From Comamonas testosteroni (GTDB taxonomy: Bacteria > Pseudomonadota > Gammaproteobacteria > Burkholderiales > Burkholderiaceae_C): a stretch of 64,000 bases of DNA. The notes under the pieces were generated by a model. It saw nothing but the letters and a program-made list of their open reading frames with translations, was not told the DNA's origin and searched no databases. The DNA is taken from NCBI GenBank assembly GCA_008727115.1, contig CP044131.1, forward strand, positions 2,976,001 to 3,040,000, read 5' to 3'. Positions 33,506 to 42,988 of the stretch are shown piece after piece (position 1 is the first letter of the stretch; every line of letters starts with the position of its first letter). The translations under genes were made by a program, and so were the position numbers.

Positions 33506-34405
33506 ATGACCACCTCATTGAACACGCTGATCTCTGCTGAAGATCTGGCCCGTCTCAAAGCCAGCGGCAAGCCCCTGATGGTGTTTGACTGCAGCTTTGA
33601 CCTCATGAAGCCTTCATCCGGACACGCGCAGTATCTTGAGGCCCATATTCCCGGCGCGGTGTTTGCCGATCTGGACAAGAACCTCAGTGCCCCACACGGC
33701 ACTCCTGGCGAAACCGGACAGGTTGCCACCAGCGTGCAAGCCGCCTCAGGCGGCCGCCACCCTTTGCCCACGCGGGAGCGCTTTGCCGCATGGCTGTCCT
33801 CCGTCGGCTTCTCCAACGAGATGCAGGCCGTCATCTATGACCGCAACCAGGCCAACTATTGCGGCCGCCTGTGGTGGATGCTGCGTTGGGCCGGGCACGA
33901 TGCCGTGGCCGTGCTCGATGGTGGCTTGCAAGCCTGGCAGACGGCCGGGCACAGCATCAGCAGCGGCGAAGAGCCCCGCCATTTCCAGTCCAACTTCGAG
34001 CTGAGCGAACCACTGGAAACCCTCAAGACCGCGGCTCAGGTCGAGGCCGAGCTGGGTCAGCCCACCCAGACCTTGATCGATGCTCGCGCACCTGCCCGCT
34101 ACCGCGGAGAGGTCGAGCCCATGGACCCTGTGGCGGGCCATATTCCTGGAGCCCTCAACCGCCCCTTTAGCAGCAATATTGCAGCCGATGGCCGGTTCAA
34201 GCCTGCCGCCCTGCTCAAGGCCGAGTTTGAGGAGTTGCTGGCCGGGCGCGATCCTGCCACCGTGGTTCATCAATGCGGCAGCGGCGTCAGCGCCACCCCC
34301 AATGTGCTGGCCATGCGCATTGCGGGCTTTGCTCCTACAGCTCTGTTTGCAGGTAGCTGGAGCGAGTGGTGCAGTCAGCCCTCTCGGCCGGTGGAGCGGG
34401 GCTGA
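33506..34405 (+). CDS. sseA: 3-mercaptopyruvate/thiosulfate sulfurtransferase
   Basis: 299 residues with two rhodanese domains. N-terminal inactive domain about 10-140 (LMVFDCSFDL, AHIPGAVFADLD). C-terminal catalytic domain about 165-295 with Cys257 in HQCGSGVSATPN, the CGSG(V/T)-type loop of 3-mercaptopyruvate sulfurtransferases. Transfers sulfane sulfur to thiol acceptors or cyanide, cytoplasmic. AAAGGAG lies just before the ATG. Its 3' end overlaps the convergent diguanylate cyclase gene by about 70 bases. Confidence 0.93.
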   Translation: MTTSLNTLISAEDLARLKASGKPLMVFDCSFDLMKPSSGHAQYLEAHIPGAVFADLDKNLSAPHGTPGETGQVATSVQAASGGRHPLPTRERFAAWLSSVGFSNEMQAVIYDRNQANYCGRLWWMLRWAGHDAVAVLDGGLQAWQTAGHSISSGEEPRHFQSNFELSEPLETLKTAAQVEAELGQPTQTLIDARAPARYRGEVEPMDPVAGHIPGALNRPFSSNIAADGRFKPAALLKAEFEELLAGRDPATVVHQCGSGVSATPNVLAMRIAGFAPTALFAGSWSEWCSQPSRPVERG

Positions 34406-35582
34406 CCCTGCCGCGAGCAGGCGCCAGAGACGGAGGCAGCCTGCCCTCTGCCCAAACCACACGGTTGCGTCCTTCACTCTTGGCCCGGTACAAAGCAGCG
34501 TCGGTACGCTCCAGCAAGGCCTCGGTACTCTCTGCGCTCTGCAGCAAAGCCGCCCCGATGGAGACGGTGTAGGCGACCCGAAGGCCGGATGCCAATACCG
34601 CAGGGTGCTCAGCCACCCTGGCTCTGACATGCTCCAGTCGCTTGGCGCCATCTGCCCGGCTGGTGTTGCTCATCAGCAGCACAAACTCCTCGCCGCCCCA
34701 GCGGGCCCAGATGTCCGTGGCACGAATGCAGCTTTGCACTTTGCGGGCAAAGTCCTGCAACACCTGATCGCCTGCCGCGTGGCCATAGCTGTCATTCACC
34801 TTCTTGAAAAAATCCAGATCCAGCTGTGCCACCAGCAAAGGCTGCCCGCTGCGTCTAGCACGCAACTCTTCCAGCCTCAGCATGTCCTGCATGTAGCGCC
34901 GATTGGGAAGGCCGGTCAGCTCATCTCTGGTGGCCACCTCATGAATCTGTGCCACCGCCTCAGCCAACTCCTGCTTTTGCACCTGAAGCCGCTCTCGCAT
35001 GGAGTTGGCATGCAGACTCAAGGCCGCCGTCATGATCAAAACGATGCTCACCACTGCCAGGTAAATCGCCGCAAAAAAACCCTGCATGGTGTCATTGGGA
35101 AGCCCCCAGTACACCACGGCGCCCGCAACGGCATAGGCCACAAAGCCATACAGCGTCACCGCCATGAGCCTGGAAGGCCGCAACCCGAACACCGCAAACA
35201 TCATGATGATGCTCAGCACCAGCGGCGGAACGCCGCGCGCAGGGCCCGCTATCACATAGGCCACCACATTGCTGGTAATGGCCAAAAGCATTTGCACTGC
35301 GGTGAAGGCCGGATCCTCCCAGTGCCGCGTCACGCCGCTGCGAATCAAGGCAAAGCTCAGCAGCACGCCCGCGCCACTGGCCAAGGACCACCAGCGCACC
35401 CATTGAGGATTCGCCACTCCCGCGCGCCCCAGCCACTCCATGACCAGAATGCAAAACGCCATGAGCAAACAGGCAAAGCCGGTGGTGGTCAAGGACATGC
35501 GCAGCCGGGGATCGGTCGTCAGCAGCACATCCCGCCAGCGGCTGCGCCTGGCGTCTGGAGGACTGAAGAACTTGCGACTCAT
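34335..35582 (-). CDS. Membrane-bound diguanylate cyclase (GGDEF)
   Basis: 415 residues from ATG 35582, which has AGGAG at ideal spacing; a longer frame upstream lacks one. About six hydrophobic segments (TTTGFACLLMAFCILVMEWL to AIYLAVVSIVLIMTAALSL) form an N-terminal membrane sensor, then a coiled coil (ERLQVQKQELAEAVAQIHEV) and a GGDEF domain. The domain has DELTGLPNRRYM, the active site GGEEF and an allosteric RxxD site (RATD) five residues before it. It should make cyclic-di-GMP and be feedback inhibited. It lies divergent to flhDC, which fits control of motility versus attachment. The C-terminal 23 codons overlap the sulfurtransferase gene. Confidence 0.9.
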   Translation of the reverse strand: MSRKFFSPPDARRSRWRDVLLTTDPRLRMSLTTTGFACLLMAFCILVMEWLGRAGVANPQWVRWWSLASGAGVLLSFALIRSGVTRHWEDPAFTAVQMLLAITSNVVAYVIAGPARGVPPLVLSIIMMFAVFGLRPSRLMAVTLYGFVAYAVAGAVVYWGLPNDTMQGFFAAIYLAVVSIVLIMTAALSLHANSMRERLQVQKQELAEAVAQIHEVATRDELTGLPNRRYMQDMLRLEELRARRSGQPLLVAQLDLDFFKKVNDSYGHAAGDQVLQDFARKVQSCIRATDIWARWGGEEFVLLMSNTSRADGAKRLEHVRARVAEHPAVLASGLRVAYTVSIGAALLQSAESTEALLERTDAALYRAKSEGRNRVVWAEGRLPPSLAPARGRVSPAPPAERADCTTRSSYLQTEL

Positions 35583-35979
35583 ACACGCTCCTGAAAACCT
35601 TGATGCCATGCATCGACCTGATTCACGCAACTATCACCAGCACTGGCCCACCGCTGTATGTCAGATACGTCCAGATGGCGCGCAAAAGCCGTTTATTTCT
35701 CCGTTTGTCGTTTTTCAGACAGTCTCACAATACCCAGGCCAGCAGTCCATGACCTGAATCAATGGCACCCACACTCCGGCGGCCACCTTCTGCCGCCACG
35801 CCGTCTGCCGGGTAAGGGAAATCCGACACAGCCCCTTGCGCAACCAGACTTGCGGCACCGTCCTGCCCCGACTTCAGTTCGATTTGGGCTTGAAACACAA
35901 TTCATTTCAACAGATCGAAACACTTCTGAAGCCTGATGTGTAAGCCGTTGCGGTCTGTAGCGATTGAAAGGACTGACCC
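35583..35979. promoter_or_regulatory. Divergent intergenic region, diguanylate cyclase / flhDC
   Basis: 397 bases without a convincing gene. It must hold the promoters for the cyclase (leftward) and flhD (rightward). The part from about 35,880 is AT-richer (TTGAAACACAATTCATTTCAA at 35,890-35,910) and could hold a promoter, but I see no consensus -35/-10 pair or recognisable operator. Confidence 0.4.
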
Positions 35980-36306
35980 ATGACGAACGAACAACTGCTT
36001 GCCGAGATCCGCGAAGCCAACCTCACTTATCTGATGCTGGCCCAGACCCTGATCCGCCAGGACAAGGCCGAGGCCGTGTTCCGACTGGGTCTGAATGAAG
36101 AGTCCTGCGATCTGCTGGGCTCGCTGTCTTCGGCCCAGGTGCTCAAGCTGGCATCGCGCAATACCCTGCTGGCCAGCTTCCGCGCCGATGACGAGATGGT
36201 CTGGGGCCTGCTGACCAACCACAGCGGCAACAAAATCGCCAACGCCGCCACCAATACGCTGCACGCCAACATCCTGATGGCCAGCCGTGTCTCCGAAGTG
36301 CTCTGA
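35980..36306 (+). CDS. flhD: Flagellar transcriptional activator FlhD
   Basis: 108 residues, starting MTNEQLLAEIREANLTYL. The blocks LAQTLIRQDKAEAVFRLGL and LAQVLKLASRNTLLASFRAD-type residues (about 48-68) are those of FlhD. With FlhC it forms the heterohexamer that activates class II flagellar promoters. It is followed 38 bases later by flhC. Neighbouring motAB/che genes usual in other genomes are absent here. It is divergent from a diguanylate cyclase. Confidence 0.95.
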   Translation: MTNEQLLAEIREANLTYLMLAQTLIRQDKAEAVFRLGLNEESCDLLGSLSSAQVLKLASRNTLLASFRADDEMVWGLLTNHSGNKIANAATNTLHANILMASRVSEVL

Positions 36307-36344
36307 GCACCCGTTAGCAACGACCTGGTTTGAAGGAGAGACTG

Positions 36345-36896
36345 ATGCCCGCCGCCAAGACTGCCACCAAAAGCGTTCTCAACGAATCCAAGCAAATCGA
36401 GCGCGCCGCCATGCTCATCGAGATGGGCGCCCGCATGCAGGTGCTGGAGTCCGAGACCACGCTGTCCTATGAGCGCCTGATCCGGCTGTACAAGGAAATC
36501 TCGGGCAAGTCTCCCTCCAAGGGCCAGCTGCCGTTTTCCACGGACTGGTTTCTGACCTGGCAGGAAAACATTCACAGCTCGCTGTTTCTCAACATCTACG
36601 AATACCTGTCCAAGGGCGTGGAGCTGGACACGGCCGAGCAGCTGACCAAGGCCTACCGCCTCTATACCGAACAGATTCAGGCCGCCGAGCTGGATGTGCT
36701 GCTGTCCTTTACCCGCGCTTGGCGCCTGGTGAAGTTTGTCGATGCGCAGATGCTGACGCGCACACAGTGCTCGACCTGCAAGGGCCAGTTTGTGACCGAG
36801 CCTTATGAGAACGCACGCCACTACCAGTGTGGCCTGTGCAATCCTCCGGCACGCGCTGGCAAGAGCAAGGCTGCTGGGTCCCTCATGTTGCACTGA
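36345..36896 (+). CDS. flhC: Flagellar transcriptional activator FlhC
   Basis: 183 residues from ATG 36345, preceded by AAGGAGAG; a TTG start 15 bases upstream is less likely. SKQIERAAMLIEMGARMQVL, LPFSTDWFLTWQENIHSSLF and a C-terminal four-Cys zinc site (CSTCKGQF ... YQCGLCNPP) define FlhC, the main DNA-binding partner in FlhD4C2. A family 1 repeat starts ten bases after the stop. Confidence 0.95.
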   Translation: MPAAKTATKSVLNESKQIERAAMLIEMGARMQVLESETTLSYERLIRLYKEISGKSPSKGQLPFSTDWFLTWQENIHSSLFLNIYEYLSKGVELDTAEQLTKAYRLYTEQIQAAELDVLLSFTRAWRLVKFVDAQMLTRTQCSTCKGQFVTEPYENARHYQCGLCNPPARAGKSKAAGSLMLH

Positions 36897-36905
36897 GGGG
36901 ATGAC

Positions 36906-36983
36906 TCCCCCCTGAGCCGCTACGCGGCTTCCCCCCAAGGGGACGACAGCATCGCTGCGGGGCGGCCCTTGCTTGCTGTCCCT
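36906..36983. repeat. Dispersed GC-rich intergenic repeat, family 1 (copy 2)
   Basis: Contains CCCCCTGAGCCGCTACGCGG, then CCCCCC...GGGG, GACGACAGCATCGCTGCGG and GGCGGCCCTTGCTTGCTGTC. This is the fullest copy and a good reference for the family. Confidence 0.75.
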
Positions 36984-37025
36984 TGCCTTGAAGGTGCGCC
37001 AGTTTTCACCTTCGCAATCATTTTC

Positions 37026-37112
37026 ATAGCTGGTAGCGCCATATATAAAAGGGTTTCAGATATTTTTATCTCTGAAACCCTTTATTCGTTAGCGCAAGCA
37101 GCTACTGTTTTT
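37026..37112. repeat. Nested inverted-repeat element, family 2 (copy 3); likely ppc terminator
   Basis: The outer arms ATAGCTGGTAGCGC and GCGCAAGCAGCTACTG enclose a perfect 13-bp inner stem, AAAGGGTTTCAGA (37048-37060) / TCTGAAACCCTTT (37071-37083). A run of T follows the right arm. It lies 17 bases beyond the ppc stop and may serve as its terminator. Confidence 0.7.
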
Positions 37113-37128
37113 AAACATTCTCTTTGCC

Positions 37129-39978
37129 TCAACCCGTATTGCGCACGCCCGCGGCAATGCCGTTGATGGACAGGTGGATGCCGTTCTTGACCTTGTCGTC
37201 GGTCTGGCCGGCACGCCAGCGGCGCACCAGTTCGACCTGCAGGTGATGCAGCGGGTCGATATATGGAAAGCGGTGGCGGATGGAGCGTGCCAGCGCGGAG
37301 TTGTGTGCCAGCCGCTCCTGATCGCCCGTGATCTGGTTCAGCGCCTCGACCGTCTTCTGCCACTCGGCCTCAATCGCACCAAAGATGCGGCGGCGCATGC
37401 GCGTGTCCGTCACCAGCTCGCTATAGCGCGAGGCCAGATTCAAATCGCTCTTGGCCAGCACCATGTCCATGTTCGACAGCAGCGCCCGAAAGAACGGCCA
37501 CTGGCGGTACATCTTCTGCAGCAGCGCCAGTTGCGCTTTGGCATCCTTGCCGGGTCGCTGAATGAAATTCTCGATGGCCGAACCAAAGCCATACCAGCCC
37601 GGCAGGGTCAAGCGGCACTGGCCCCAGCTAAAGCCCCAGGGAATGGCGCGCAAATCTTCGATGGCCTGCGTGGCCTTGCGCGATGCGGGGCGCGAGCCAA
37701 TGTTCAGCTCGGCGATTTCGCGAATCGGCGTGCTGCTGAAAAAGTAATTGGTAAAGCCCGGAGTCTCATAGACCAGCGCACGATAGGCCTTCATGCTGGC
37801 CTCGGACAAAAAGGCAGCGGCCTCCAGGTAGGCCTTGGTCGCGGGCTTGGTCGGCTGCAGCAGCGTGGCTTCCAGCGTGGCAGCGACCAGGGTTTCCAGG
37901 TTGCGGCGACCAATTTCGGGGTTGGCGTATTTGGAGGCAATGACCTCGCCTTGCTCGGTCAGGCGAATCTGGCCGCGCACCGTACCTGGGGGCTGGGCCA
38001 GAATGGCCTGGTAGCTGGGGCCACCGCCACGCCCCACGGTGCCGCCGCGGCCATGGAACATGCGCAGGCGAATGCCGAAGTGATCTCCCAGATCATCAAA
38101 CAGCTCGACCAGCGCGATTTCCGCACGGTACAGCTCCCAGTTGCTGGTGAAGATGCCGCCGTCCTTGTTGCTGTCGCTATAGCCCAGCATGATGTCCTGC
38201 TCACCACCGCTTTTCTTGACCAGCTCGGTAATGCCGGGCAACTGGTAGTAGCGGCGCATGATGGGCTCGGCGTTGCGCAGATCCTCAATGGTCTCGAACA
38301 GTGGCACCACGATCAGATCGCACTGCGCGCCATCTTGCAGCGTGCCACGCATCAGGCCCACCTCTTTTTGCAGCAGCAGCACTTCCAGCAAGTCGCTGAC
38401 GGTCTCGGTGTGGCTGATGATGCAGTGGCGTATGGCCTCGGCCCCCTGGCGCTCACGCAGGCGCTTGGCAGTCTCGAAAATCGCCAGCTCACTGCGTGTG
38501 TGTTCGCTATAGTCCGCCCCCATCACCCGCAAGGGACGAGCATCTTCGAGCAGCCTCACCAGCAGCGCACACTTGGCATCTTCTTGCAGGTGGCTGTAGT
38601 CCAGCTCCACCTTGGCCGCGGCCATCAGCTCGCACACCACCTCTTCGTATTTGTCCGAGCTCTGGCGCAGATCCACGGTGGCCAGATAAAAGCCGAACAC
38701 CTGCACCGCCCGTATCAAGGGCCGCAGACGCTGAGGTGCCAGCGCATCACCGTGGTAGCGCGAGAGCGAATCGTCAATGATTTGCAGGTCGGCCAGAAAC
38801 TCCTGGGCCGAAGCGTAGGCATTTTGCGGCACCACCGCATGGCGTGCGGCCTCCCCTCCCGTCAGTTGCTTGAGCGTGGCGGCCAGCCGGGCATAGACAC
38901 CGGTCAGGGCACGTCGATAAGGCTCGTCGCTACGGTGCACATTGTGGTCTGGGGATGCATCGGCCAGCGCCTGCATCTCAGGCGTGATGTTCACCAGATT
39001 GGCGGACAGCGACAGCTCGCCCCCCAGATAGTGCACCTCGCGCAGATAGTGGCGCAGCGCCATATCGGCCTGGCGCGAAAGGGCCAGCTCCAGGCTTTCG
39101 GCGGTCACAAAGGGGTTGCCGTCGCGGTCGCCGCCAATCCATTGGCCCATGCGCAAAAAGCTCTGCTCGGGCAGCTTCTCACCCAGCTCCTGCTCGAGCT
39201 GCTCGTAGATCTTGGGAATCTCCTGCAGGAACGTGGCCTCGTAATAAGACAGGGCGTTTTCGATCTCGTCGGCCACCGTCAGCTTGGAGTGGCGCAGCAG
39301 CCGGGTCTGCCACAGCTGGGCCACGCAGGCGCGCAGCTGGGCTTCCACGCGCGCCAGCTCACGGGGTGTCAGCGCATCCTTGGCGCTGTTGTAGAGCTGG
39401 GCACGCATCAAGATGTCATCGCGCTCGGCCAGCAGCTGCGCAATGCGGCGCTCTGCCGTCAAAATGCTCTGGCGCTGCACCTCGGTCGGGTGCGCCGTGA
39501 GCACGGGCGAGATGAAGCTGTTGGCCAGGGTCTTGGCCACGGTGGCCGACGAAATACCGGCCCAGCGCAAGCGCGCCAGTGCCACCTCGATGCTGCCTTC
39601 CTGCGTATTGCCGGCACGTTCGTGCACGGCACGGCGGCGGATGTGGTGACGGTCTTCGGCCAGATTGGCCAGATGCGAGAAATAGGTAAAGGCGCGAATC
39701 ACGCTCACCGTCTGGTCGCTGGACAGCCCCTTGAGCAGCTTCTTGAGCGCCTTGTCCGCCGCCTCGTCGGCGTCGCGGCGAAAGGCTACCGAGAGCTGGC
39801 GCACCTGCTCCACCAGCTCGTAGGCTGCCCCACCCTCCTGCTCACGGATCACATCTCCCAGAATGCGCCCCAGCAGTCTGATGTCCTCAATCAGCGGCAA
39901 ATCCTTGTCGGTCTTGCGTACCGACTTCTCCGCATTCTTGTCTGCATGTGCGGCACTCTTGGGGCTGGCGGAAGGCAT
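37129..39978 (-). CDS. ppc: Phosphoenolpyruvate carboxylase
   Basis: 949 residues, slightly longer than E. coli Ppc through an N-terminal Ala/Lys-rich extension. Catalyses PEP + bicarbonate to oxaloacetate, refilling the TCA cycle. Seen: [17 protein letters not shown] (catalytic His), [19 protein letters not shown]-type block ([16 protein letters not shown]), [40 protein letters not shown] (PEP and Gly-rich loop), and the C-terminal Asn-Thr-Gly end. Divergent from hemC, with 79 bases between starts. Confidence 0.97.
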   Translation of the reverse strand: MPSASPKSAAHADKNAEKSVRKTDKDLPLIEDIRLLGRILGDVIREQEGGAAYELVEQVRQLSVAFRRDADEAADKALKKLLKGLSSDQTVSVIRAFTYFSHLANLAEDRHHIRRRAVHERAGNTQEGSIEVALARLRWAGISSATVAKTLANSFISPVLTAHPTEVQRQSILTAERRIAQLLAERDDILMRAQLYNSAKDALTPRELARVEAQLRACVAQLWQTRLLRHSKLTVADEIENALSYYEATFLQEIPKIYEQLEQELGEKLPEQSFLRMGQWIGGDRDGNPFVTAESLELALSRQADMALRHYLREVHYLGGELSLSANLVNITPEMQALADASPDHNVHRSDEPYRRALTGVYARLAATLKQLTGGEAARHAVVPQNAYASAQEFLADLQIIDDSLSRYHGDALAPQRLRPLIRAVQVFGFYLATVDLRQSSDKYEEVVCELMAAAKVELDYSHLQEDAKCALLVRLLEDARPLRVMGADYSEHTRSELAIFETAKRLRERQGAEAIRHCIISHTETVSDLLEVLLLQKEVGLMRGTLQDGAQCDLIVVPLFETIEDLRNAEPIMRRYYQLPGITELVKKSGGEQDIMLGYSDSNKDGGIFTSNWELYRAEIALVELFDDLGDHFGIRLRMFHGRGGTVGRGGGPSYQAILAQPPGTVRGQIRLTEQGEVIASKYANPEIGRRNLETLVAATLEATLLQPTKPATKAYLEAAAFLSEASMKAYRALVYETPGFTNYFFSSTPIREIAELNIGSRPASRKATQAIEDLRAIPWGFSWGQCRLTLPGWYGFGSAIENFIQRPGKDAKAQLALLQKMYRQWPFFRALLSNMDMVLAKSDLNLASRYSELVTDTRMRRRIFGAIEAEWQKTVEALNQITGDQERLAHNSALARSIRHRFPYIDPLHHLQVELVRRWRAGQTDDKVKNGIHLSINGIAAGVRNTG

Positions 39979-40057
39979 CGACTATTCTCCTTGGGCACTG
40001 TGTAAGGCAACTCGCCATGCTAGCATTCCCCGTTACCCGTCAGATACAGCGCCAGCC

Positions 40058-41002
40058 ATGAATTTCCCGTCAACCACTCCCGCCTCCATCACCATTGCCA
40101 CACGCGAAAGCCAATTGGCCATGTGGCAGGCCGAGCATGTGCAGGCCATTCTGCGCAGCCGTGGTCATGCGGTGCAGCTGCTGGGCATGACCACCAAGGG
40201 CGACCAGATTCTGGACCGCGCCTTGTCCAAGGTCGGTGGCAAGGGCCTGTTCGTCAAGGAGCTGGAAGTCGCTCTGGAAGAAGGCCGCGCCGATCTGGCC
40301 GTGCACTCCCTGAAGGACGTTCCCATGGAGCTGCCCGAAGGCTTTGTGCTGGCCTGCGTGATGACCCGCGAAGACCCGCGCGACGCCTTTGTCTCCAACA
40401 AATACGCATCGCTTGACGAGCTGCCCCAGGGCGCCGTGGTCGGCACCTCCAGCCTGCGCCGCCAGGCCCTGCTGCAGGCCCTGCGCCCCGACCTCAAGAT
40501 CGAAGCGCTGCGCGGCAACGTCAACACCCGCTTGCGCAAGCTCGATGAAGGCCAGTACGACGCTATCGTGCTGGCAGCGGCCGGACTGATGCGCCTGGAG
40601 ATGAGCGAGCGCATCCGCGCCAAGTTTGATCCTGCCAAGATGCTGCCCGCCGCTGGCCAGGGCGCTCTGGGCATAGAGGTGCGAGCCGACCGTCAGGACA
40701 TCATTGATGCCCTGGCACCGCTGGCCCACATGCCCACCTGGCTGACCGTAACGGCCGAGCGTGCCGTCAGCCGCTGCATGGGCGGCAGCTGCTCCATGCC
40801 GCTGGCAGCATTCGGCCGTTTCGAAGGTGACACCCTGCACATGGATGCTGCCTGGGGCGATCTGGAAGGCGACAAGGGTCTTGTGCGAGTGCAGGCCAGC
40901 GCCACCGTCACCGACTTTGCCAGCGCCAATGCCCTGGGCGAAAGGCTGGCTGCCCAGCTGCAAGCTGCAGGAGCCATTCCAGCCGCCCCCAAGCAAGCCT
41001 GA
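40058..41002 (+). CDS. hemC: Hydroxymethylbilane synthase (porphobilinogen deaminase)
   Basis: 314 residues from the ATG at 40058; an open frame runs upstream into ppc's leader but [19 protein letters not shown] aligns with the family start. Joins four porphobilinogens into hydroxymethylbilane. [52 protein letters not shown] and the dipyrromethane-cofactor Cys245 in GGSCSMPLA are all present. First gene of hemC-hemD-hemX-hemY. Confidence 0.97.
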   Translation: MNFPSTTPASITIATRESQLAMWQAEHVQAILRSRGHAVQLLGMTTKGDQILDRALSKVGGKGLFVKELEVALEEGRADLAVHSLKDVPMELPEGFVLACVMTREDPRDAFVSNKYASLDELPQGAVVGTSSLRRQALLQALRPDLKIEALRGNVNTRLRKLDEGQYDAIVLAAAGLMRLEMSERIRAKFDPAKMLPAAGQGALGIEVRADRQDIIDALAPLAHMPTWLTVTAERAVSRCMGGSCSMPLAAFGRFEGDTLHMDAAWGDLEGDKGLVRVQASATVTDFASANALGERLAAQLQAAGAIPAAPKQA

Positions 41003-41014
41003 GCCTCTCTAGCC

Positions 41015-41857
41015 ATGCGCCGCATTCTGGTCACCCGCCCTTTGCATGATGCAAAGACGTGGGTAGAGGCTTTTCGCGCCCATGGCCTGCAGGCCGAGGC
41101 TCTGCCGCTCATGGCCATAGGGCCCTGCACTGATGCTGCGGCGCAAGCCGCGCTGGCAAGCGCTCGCCAGCGCGCACTGCAGCCCGGCCACTATCGGGCC
41201 GTGATGTTTGTCAGCGGTAATGCCGTACAGCATTTTTTTGCATCAAATAGCCCTGAAACACTTGATAGAAAAGCGCTTTTAGCTACTGATATCAGAGCAT
41301 GGACTCCCGGCCCCGGCACGGAGAGCGCCTTGCTGCAAGCGGGTCTGCCATCGGCGCAAATCGACGGCCCTTCGCCAGATGCTTCGCAGTTCGAGTCCGA
41401 ATCCCTGTGGCAGAACGTGCATGACCAGATTCGAGCCGGTGACCGTGTGCTCATAGTACGTGGAGCTAGCCCCGCTGGCAGCCCCGCTTACTCCGGCAGC
41501 GCCAGCGCCACAGCCCTTCAGGGCGCGGGGCGCGACTGGTTGGCCGCCAAGCTGCGCGAAGCCGGCGCCGAAGTAGAGCTGCTGGCGGTGTATGAGCGCC
41601 AGCTTCCTGCCTGGACGCCGCAGCAGCACGATCTGGCACAGCAGGCGGCCAGCGACGGCAGTCTCTGGCTGTTCAGCAGCTCAGAAGCTGTTGCCAACCT
41701 GCAACAACTTCTCCCCCGGCAGCAATGGTCGCAAGGGTTTGCGCTCACTACCCATGAACGCATTGCAAACAAAGCACTTTCTGCCGGGTTCGGTCGGATT
41801 CTTCACAGTCGCCCAAGTCTGAAAGACGTGGTGGCGTCTATAGAATCAGCGCTATGA
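41015..41857 (+). CDS. hemD: Uroporphyrinogen-III synthase
   Basis: 280 residues, 12 bases after hemC. Closes hydroxymethylbilane to uroporphyrinogen III with ring D inversion. The family is weakly conserved: ILVTRPLHDAKTWVEAFRAH at the start, FVSGNAVQHFF, ASDGSLWLFSSSEAVANLQ and the C-terminal HERIANKALSAGFG are recognisable. Bases 41,244-41,294 are AT-richer and match a dispersed repeat (family 2) in frame, adding a segment of about 17 residues (ASNSPETLDRKALLATDI). The stop overlaps hemX (ATGA). Confidence 0.9.
   Translation: MRRILVTRPLHDAKTWVEAFRAHGLQAEALPLMAIGPCTDAAAQAALASARQRALQPGHYRAVMFVSGNAVQHFFASNSPETLDRKALLATDIRAWTPGPGTESALLQAGLPSAQIDGPSPDASQFESESLWQNVHDQIRAGDRVLIVRGASPAGSPAYSGSASATALQGAGRDWLAAKLREAGAEVELLAVYERQLPAWTPQQHDLAQQAASDGSLWLFSSSEAVANLQQLLPRQQWSQGFALTTHERIANKALSAGFGRILHSRPSLKDVVASIESAL
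41244..41294. repeat. Family 2 repeat copy inside hemD
   Basis: Contains ATAGCCCTGAAACACTTGAT, then AGAAAAGCGC and TTTTAGCTACTGAT. The core (C)TTGATAGA-AAGCGC plus AGCTA matches the intergenic copies at 45,741, 47,346 and 52,417. It stays open in the hemD frame. Confidence 0.5.
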
Positions 41858-42969
41858 GCTCTGATGCCATTCCCCACGCAGAAATCCCTTCCGCCGCCAC
41901 ACCTCCCAGCCCGGAGCAATCCACCGCAGCACGCCCCAGCAAGGGAGCACCGGCAGCGCTGGTTCTGACGCTGGGTGCTGTGGCTGTTGCCGCCCTTGTG
42001 GCCTGCGGCATGCTGTGGCAGCGCGTGGGCAATATGCAAGAGCAGCTGGCACGCCAGTCAGCCCAGTCCGGTGCTCAGGCCGTAGAAGCTCGCACCTTGG
42101 CCAAGGATGCACAGGATCTGGCCCGCGACAGCGCTGCCCGGGTCTCCGTGATGGAGGCGCGTGTCAGCGAGCTGAACCTGCAGCGCAATCAGCTTGAAGA
42201 GCTGATGCAGAGCATGTCGCGCTCGCGCGATGAAAACCTGGTCGCCGATATCGAGTCCGCGGTGCGCATGGCTCAGCAGCAAGCCGAATTCTCGGGCAGC
42301 CTGCAGCCCCTGGTCGCCACGCTCAAGTCCGCCCAGAAGCGGGTGGAGAGCACGGCCCAGCCACGTCTGGCTCCAGTGGTCCGAGCCATTGAAATGGATC
42401 TGGATCGGCTCTCGCGCATGAGCGTGACCGACACCAAAGGGGTTCTCAGCCGCATCGAAGACTTGATTCGCCAAGTCGATGATCTGGCCCTCATCAACGA
42501 AGTGGGCAGGCCGCGCTCACGAGATGCACAGCCGCTCAAGACGGCTTCCCCCTCTTCTGCCGACGCGCCTGCAGAGACCTCGCCAATGCAATGGGCCTGG
42601 TGGCAAGGCCATGGCCTGCGCGCCTGGGAAGCCTTCAAGGACGGCGCATCCGATCTGGTGCGCGTGCGCCGCATAGACCACCCCGAAGTGGCGCTGCTGG
42701 CGCCCGAGCAAGGCTATTTCCTGCGTGAAAACCTCAAGCTGCAGCTGCTCAACGCCCGCCTTGCCTTGCTGTCGCGCCAATGGAGCTCTGCACGAGCCGA
42801 CCTCAGCGCTGCCGGGGCACTGCTCAACAAGTACTTTGACGGGCGCTCGCGCCGCACCCAGATTGCCCAAGCCCAGCTGCAGCAGATCCAGGCCAACCTG
42901 CACTCGGGTGAGCGCGTGCAACTGGATGACACCTTGAACGCGCTGAGTACTGCGGCGGCTGGCCGCTGA
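41854..42969 (+). CDS. hemX: HemX-like membrane protein (uroporphyrinogen-III C-methyltransferase-like, DUF513)
   Basis: 371 residues. Low-complexity N-terminus (to about 30), one membrane helix (ALVLTLGAVAVAALVACGML, about 34-53), a long coiled coil (to about 150) and a C-terminal helical domain with YFLRENLKLQLLNARLALLS (about 289-308), the HemX signature. Although named after a methyltransferase, it has no SAM-binding motif. It probably has a scaffold or regulatory role in haem synthesis. Coupled to hemD by overlap. Confidence 0.9.
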   Translation: MSSDAIPHAEIPSAATPPSPEQSTAARPSKGAPAALVLTLGAVAVAALVACGMLWQRVGNMQEQLARQSAQSGAQAVEARTLAKDAQDLARDSAARVSVMEARVSELNLQRNQLEELMQSMSRSRDENLVADIESAVRMAQQQAEFSGSLQPLVATLKSAQKRVESTAQPRLAPVVRAIEMDLDRLSRMSVTDTKGVLSRIEDLIRQVDDLALINEVGRPRSRDAQPLKTASPSSADAPAETSPMQWAWWQGHGLRAWEAFKDGASDLVRVRRIDHPEVALLAPEQGYFLRENLKLQLLNARLALLSRQWSSARADLSAAGALLNKYFDGRSRRTQIAQAQLQQIQANLHSGERVQLDDTLNALSTAAAGR

Positions 42970-42988
42970 ATCGGGGAGGACACATCAA

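Noticed and set aside
37174-40005. 943-codon open frame antisense to ppc
   Set aside because: Shadow of a well-identified gene with typical antisense composition.
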